The position numbers and the translations under genes were made by a program. A stretch of DNA of 64,000 nt, taken from the NCBI GenBank assembly GCA_021613535.1, contig CP075493.1, positions 1,612,001 through 1,676,000 on the forward strand. Reading direction: 5' to 3'. Positions within the stretch are counted from its first letter, which is position 1. Each line of letters opens with the position of its first letter. Shown here piece after piece: positions 60,734-64,000 of this stretch. Under the pieces are notes generated by a model that worked only from the letters and a program-made list of their open reading frames with translations, had not been told where the DNA came from and ran no database searches. Source of the DNA: Adineta vaga. Its lineage: Eukaryota; Rotifera.

Positions 60734-61561
60734 CTATTTTAATATCCATCCTTCCCATAACATTGTAAAATGATATCTTATTTTATGTGTTCGTCGTAAT
60801 GCTTGTTGAATTTGACAATAAATACAAGTAGATTGACTGACAAGTGTTGTATGTGAACCAAATTGTATAATTCGAAAATATTGTATCATATTATTAAGAA
60901 TCAATGCAGGTAGAACTTCAAATTCACATCCTTCACAATTTATTGTCAACATATCGATAATTCCGTTTTGTGTTCTTGTTTTTCGAATATGATTAATCAC
61001 TTCAATAATATCAAGTATTTGAATTTGAACATATGTCGAATTTCTTCCGGACAATTCTCGAAACATACTTGTACCAGCATTTGAAGAATCGAATAATTCA
61101 ACTGTTAAATTTCTTGCTCGATTACCAAGTCCATACGGACGAATTTCGACTGTTGGATATGCTCTGAATCCTGCTTTTAGTCTCATAGCCATGCTTCTGA
61201 TTGGTTCAAAACTAATTATCGATGAATTATACAATCTCATGAATTCCATGATATCTGTTCCGATATTTCCACCGAGTTCAACGATGAGCGAAGAAGAATT
61301 TAATAAATTTTGATGGATTGTATGACGCATTCCTTGAATAGGCCAAAAACTTTCATCCGGTTTCCATGTTAAACATTTTCGATAATCTTCAATGTTAATA
61401 TAAGAGAATGCTTTCCAAGTTTCACATGTAAAATTTTCTTTTGAATCCAAAGGAGCGTAAGTGAATTCCATAGGATATTGATTTTGAGTGATAAACAAAA
61501 ATATTAATAAACCAAGTATAATACTGATTATGAAAAGACTTGATTTATTTCGAAAAATCAT
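60734..61561 (-). CDS. FkbM-family methyltransferase, membrane-anchored
   Basis: A single-exon frame of 275 residues. The N-terminus has a short basic segment and one hydrophobic helix (SLFIISIILGLLIFLFITQ), so it is probably a type II Golgi or ER membrane protein. The catalytic part has the SAM-binding motif LIVELGGNIGTDIMEFM, then SSIISFEPI, and later IDMLTINCEGCEFEVLPAL, corresponding to the FkbM pattern around the D.EG..E motif (here N-C-E-G). FkbM-domain enzymes methylate hydroxyl groups of sugars or small molecules. The substrate is unknown; a lumenal glycan is plausible given the anchor. Lack of introns contrasts with most neighbours. It converges on the cadherin gene, 98 bp apart. Confidence 0.8.
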   Translation of the reverse strand: MIFRNKSSLFIISIILGLLIFLFITQNQYPMEFTYAPLDSKENFTCETWKAFSYINIEDYRKCLTWKPDESFWPIQGMRHTIHQNLLNSSSLIVELGGNIGTDIMEFMRLYNSSIISFEPIRSMAMRLKAGFRAYPTVEIRPYGLGNRARNLTVELFDSSNAGTSMFRELSGRNSTYVQIQILDIIEVINHIRKTRTQNGIIDMLTINCEGCEFEVLPALILNNMIQYFRIIQFGSHTTLVSQSTCIYCQIQQALRRTHKIRYHFTMLWEGWILK

Positions 61562-62150
61562 ATTGAATTATCGATCAATGTCCGAATTATGTGTAATATG
61601 TATAAAATTAGGAAAATTGAAAATTGTTTTTTTCGTGAATAAATGATTAGAATGAAAGTTTCGAGAGTGATTTGAATCTAAAAATTTGGATCTCCGAGTC
61701 AAACATATGTTGACCGGAGAAAAATGGAACAGATGGTTTTTCAATTATAAATCAAAATAACCATATTATTATTTTTTAGTTTCGTTTTACAGATAATGTC
61801 ATACGAGTCATTTGGCACAAAATAATTTCATCTTTTGAGTGATTTCTGAATTCTATTAACATATAAAGGCTATTCAGCAAAACCCCTTTGGGACTGAAAT
61901 GTAGAACTATCGCATAGTCCATTTGTGGTGATAAGCTGTGACTCCGCTTTTAACAGAAAGGCGAAGACGAGTCAAAAATTTCACACCTTAAAACTGACTC
62001 TTTCTTCAAAAAATCGATATGAGTGTATTTCATATTAGTTTATCTAAACAATCATTTCTTTTTTTGATCTTCTCTATCACCATTTTATTCTTGTTCTTTG
62101 ATGTCATGAAATAGTTTCAACGATTCATTTTATCTGAAACATTTGATATA
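61562..62150. other. Intergenic region upstream of the FkbM gene
   Basis: About 590 bp. It contains a 30-bp imperfect palindrome (61692-61721). The rest shows no gene. Confidence 0.5.
61692..61721. promoter_or_regulatory. 30-bp imperfect palindrome upstream of the FkbM gene
   Basis: TCTCCG and CGGAGA flank a core close to GTCAAACATATGTTGAC. The whole is symmetrical apart from two bases. It lies about 130 bp upstream of the start codon. A dimeric factor site is possible but unproven. Confidence 0.35.
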
Positions 62151-62154
62151 AACG

Positions 62155-63090
62155 AGTGTCTTTGAAACTATCTCAGTCATCAACATGGCTCGATCGTGTG
62201 CCGACTGAAATTATTTTTCTCATATTCGATTATTTATCAAATGATGATATTTTTCATTCATACTTCTTCGTCAGTGAACGAACAAACTATCTACTAGTAC
62301 AAAATGCACATTATTAGAAAGATGCAGCATTATCTTTGATCAAGAACAGTACTTTTCTTCCATCGATTTGTTCTCAAATCGGTCCATTAAAAATAAATAT
62401 TCAAGATCTTTCAATTCCATTTTTATGCGAGATTACCAAGAGATATTCAAAAACTCAATTGTTTCTTATCAGATTTTCCAGATAATTATCGGTCTAGTTA
62501 CAACACATGCAGATTATGTCTATACATTACCATTTTATTTTGAAAATGTTTATAAATTTCCAAAGAATTTCAATGATGTCAAATGTATTATTCAAAAATG
62601 TTTGGAAACGATTCCTTCACTATGATATAAAATGAAATCAATTGAATTACAATGTTCAGAAGAAATTTTTACATCAAGTTTTTTTTCACGAACTCAAAAT
62701 CAAAATGCTAAAATTAGTTTTGATCAAATTTGATAAACTTAGCTCAGAAAGACATTCGCAGGAGACAACACCTCAATCCTATACTCATTTCAATATTCTA
62801 ATTCCATGGAACCATCGATGAGCGCTCTTCCGTACTTAAATTTTGTAATGCTGAAGATAAAATCACAACATGTGTAGATGAGAGTTTTAGACCTGACGAT
62901 TTAATCAAATATTCAATCCATTAATCTTCATATGGATTGTTTGGCAAGTGAATTCGAATGGTACGCGAATATTATTCTTCATTTCTGATGACTATGAAAG
63001 CAAATATTTGATTACTATAGTCGATGAATCACTGCCAATAGAAACAGAAAGAAAAACAAAACATATTTACTGTTAACTATACATCCATTT
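62155..63090 (+). pseudogene. F-box-like protein pseudogene
   Basis: The start of a bdelloid-type F-box protein is recognisable: STWLDRVPTEIIFLIFDYLS then NDDIFHSYFFVSERTNYLLV. It ends at a TAG near 62317. Pieces of the following region remain in shifting frames (SQIGPLKINIQDLSIPFLCE; IFTSSFFSRTQNQNAKISFDQI), broken by several stops and frameshifts up to about 63090. No Met in a good context precedes the F-box. F-box proteins supply substrate specificity to SCF ubiquitin ligases; this copy is dead. Confidence 0.6.
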
Positions 63091-63106
63091 TTTCAACATC
63101 ATCATC

Positions 63107-63370
63107 ATGTTTGATGATATACAAAACCTGATTTTATTAATTGTATTTGTGGTAATCGGTGTTATTATATTTATATGTTGTATTTATTGTTGTGCTTGTA
63201 AACCAGCATGTGCGAATGCCCGTCGACGAATCATTCGTGGACAAATAGCACGTGATGAAGAAGCTATTGAACGTGAACGTGAAACAAGTCGAAATGAAAT
63301 ACGTGAAACATTATCAGCGAATGAACAAACAAGAAATGAAATTCGAAATAAATATAACCTCAGAAAATGA
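63107..63370 (+). CDS. Small single-pass membrane protein
   Basis: An 87-residue frame. After a short acidic start (MFDDIQN) comes one transmembrane helix (LILLIVFVVIGVIIFICCIY). A cysteine cluster follows directly (CCIYCCACKPAC), a likely palmitoylation site. The cytoplasmic part is a highly charged helix (IARDEEAIERERETSRNEIR then ETLSANEQTRNEIRNKY), probably coiled coil. No signal peptide other than the helix itself. Family not recognised. Confidence 0.6.
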   Translation: MFDDIQNLILLIVFVVIGVIIFICCIYCCACKPACANARRRIIRGQIARDEEAIERERETSRNEIRETLSANEQTRNEIRNKYNLRK

Positions 63371-63524
63371 TAAAACAAAACGAGTTTGTCTTTTGTTAAA
63401 TTTCTTTTTTTTTTCCTTGTGCAAAAAATAAACACAGATTTTATTGTGTAATTATTCTGATAATTATGTCTGAGATGATTATTACCTTCAAAACTAAAAG
63501 AAACGTAAACATTCAAAATGAAAG

Positions 63525-64000
63525 TTAATATGAAGGTTTAAAGAATAACATTGATCTTCTATTTCGAATAATTGTGTTAGGAGAGGCGATAGGTTGTGTT
63601 TGTTGTTGTTTGGGGAAACTAAGTGTAATTGTTGGTATTAATGTTTGAGGTATAGGTTGTTTCATTGGTAGTTTAATATCGTATTTTAATTCTTTGATAA
63701 ATGGTTTTATGATTGTTGTTTTCGCTCGTTTAATCATTAGTGAATTTGTTTGGTATGGTTTAGATCGTTGCGATACTTGAGGATAGATCTTTGGTTTTGA
63801 AAGACGATTGATTGTTTCTATTGTGAATGTGGTAATACCATTTCGAGTGGATCGTCGTGGAATAGGGGAATGTTGAATGAGAAGTTTCGGTTTAATTTTT
63901 ATTGGTACTTTAATTTTCGATTCATTCGTTGTTGTTGTTGTTGTAATTGAAGCTCGCTGGGGTTCTGATAAATCAGTAACTATTGAAGATGTTCTGGATG
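63525..64000 (-). CDS. 3' end of a basic, Thr/Pro-rich protein gene (5' end outside window)
   Basis: The minus strand is open in one frame from the right edge to TAA at 63525-63527, about 157 codons. The Met at 63737 is only an internal one. The peptide is basic and rich in Lys, Arg, Thr, Pro and Ile (KIKVPIKIKPKLLIQHSPIP, RLSKPKIYPQVSQRSKPYQT, MIKRAKTTIIKPFIKELKYD), ending NRRSMLFFKPSY. A Thr run is encoded by a TTG/TTGT repeat. No domain is recognised. Such a tail could belong to a cytoskeleton- or nucleic-acid-binding protein, but this is not shown. Confidence 0.55.
   Translation of the reverse strand, partial: SRTSSIVTDLSEPQRASITTTTTTNESKIKVPIKIKPKLLIQHSPIPRRSTRNGITTFTIETINRLSKPKIYPQVSQRSKPYQTNSLMIKRAKTTIIKPFIKELKYDIKLPMKQPIPQTLIPTITLSFPKQQQTQPIASPNTIIRNRRSMLFFKPSY

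Noticed and set aside
61860-61985. CCCCTTTGGGACTG near 61883 as a possible second piggyBac end
   Set aside because: It lacks TTAA beside it, the match to CCCTTTGAGTCCC breaks after seven bases and no partner end was found.

Overview
The window looks like nuclear DNA of a bdelloid rotifer. It is AT-rich and gene-dense. Genes are broken by many introns of about 50-70 bp with plain GT..AG ends. Animal-specific genes (a Dbx-class homeobox gene, LRRCC1, a KDM4-like demethylase, cadherins) lie beside a gene with a bacterial-type counterpart (D-lactate dehydrogenase). An inverted pair of sequences at 27382-27729 carries 21 of 23 bases of the spliced leader described for bdelloid rotifers, each followed by a splice donor. 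Species cannot be fixed from the sequence.

Layout. 1-3585 (-): LRRCC1-like centrosomal protein, cut by the left edge. 4356-9346 (+): a multi-EF-hand protein; one intron (7348-8825) holds a complete D-2-hydroxyacid dehydrogenase gene on the opposite strand. 9482-18793 (-): a very large cupredoxin-like plus fibronectin-III protein. 19099-21190 (-): a JmjN/JmjC demethylase with an unusual zinc-knuckle tail. 22936-24169 (-): Dbx-like homeobox gene. 25324-25697 (-): short secreted peptide precursor. 26130-26446: deleted G6PD fragment. 27382-27729: the spliced-leader palindrome. 28132-28896 (+): secreted orphan. 29155-31084 (-): glucose-6-phosphate dehydrogenase with an apparent one-base frameshift. 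31540-33043 (-): secreted kelch protein with an 8-nt microexon. 33801-34922 and 37258-38477 (-): two secreted low-complexity proteins.

From about 40 kb the window is shaped by repeats and duplication. 41448-43505 is an apparently intact piggyBac element. A block running from the second exon of a basic protein gene to the middle of a cadherin gene occurs twice (about 45350-49266 and 55725-59630), in direct orientation about 10.36 kb apart. The first cadherin copy is truncated and the second is complete, as expected of a tandem duplication with breakpoints inside the two genes. Between the copies lie a decayed repeat, an ABC-transporter fragment, a LINE with four stops, a minisatellite, a short TATA-driven gene and a 338-bp foldback element. 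The right end holds an FkbM methyltransferase (-), an F-box-like pseudogene, a small membrane protein (+) and the 3' end of a basic protein gene (-).

No rRNA, tRNA or CRISPR array was recognised. Exon joins were read by eye; where the summed exon length was checked (dehydrogenase, JmjC, Dbx, kelch, both low-complexity secreted proteins, peptide precursor, basic protein, cadherins) it was an exact multiple of three.
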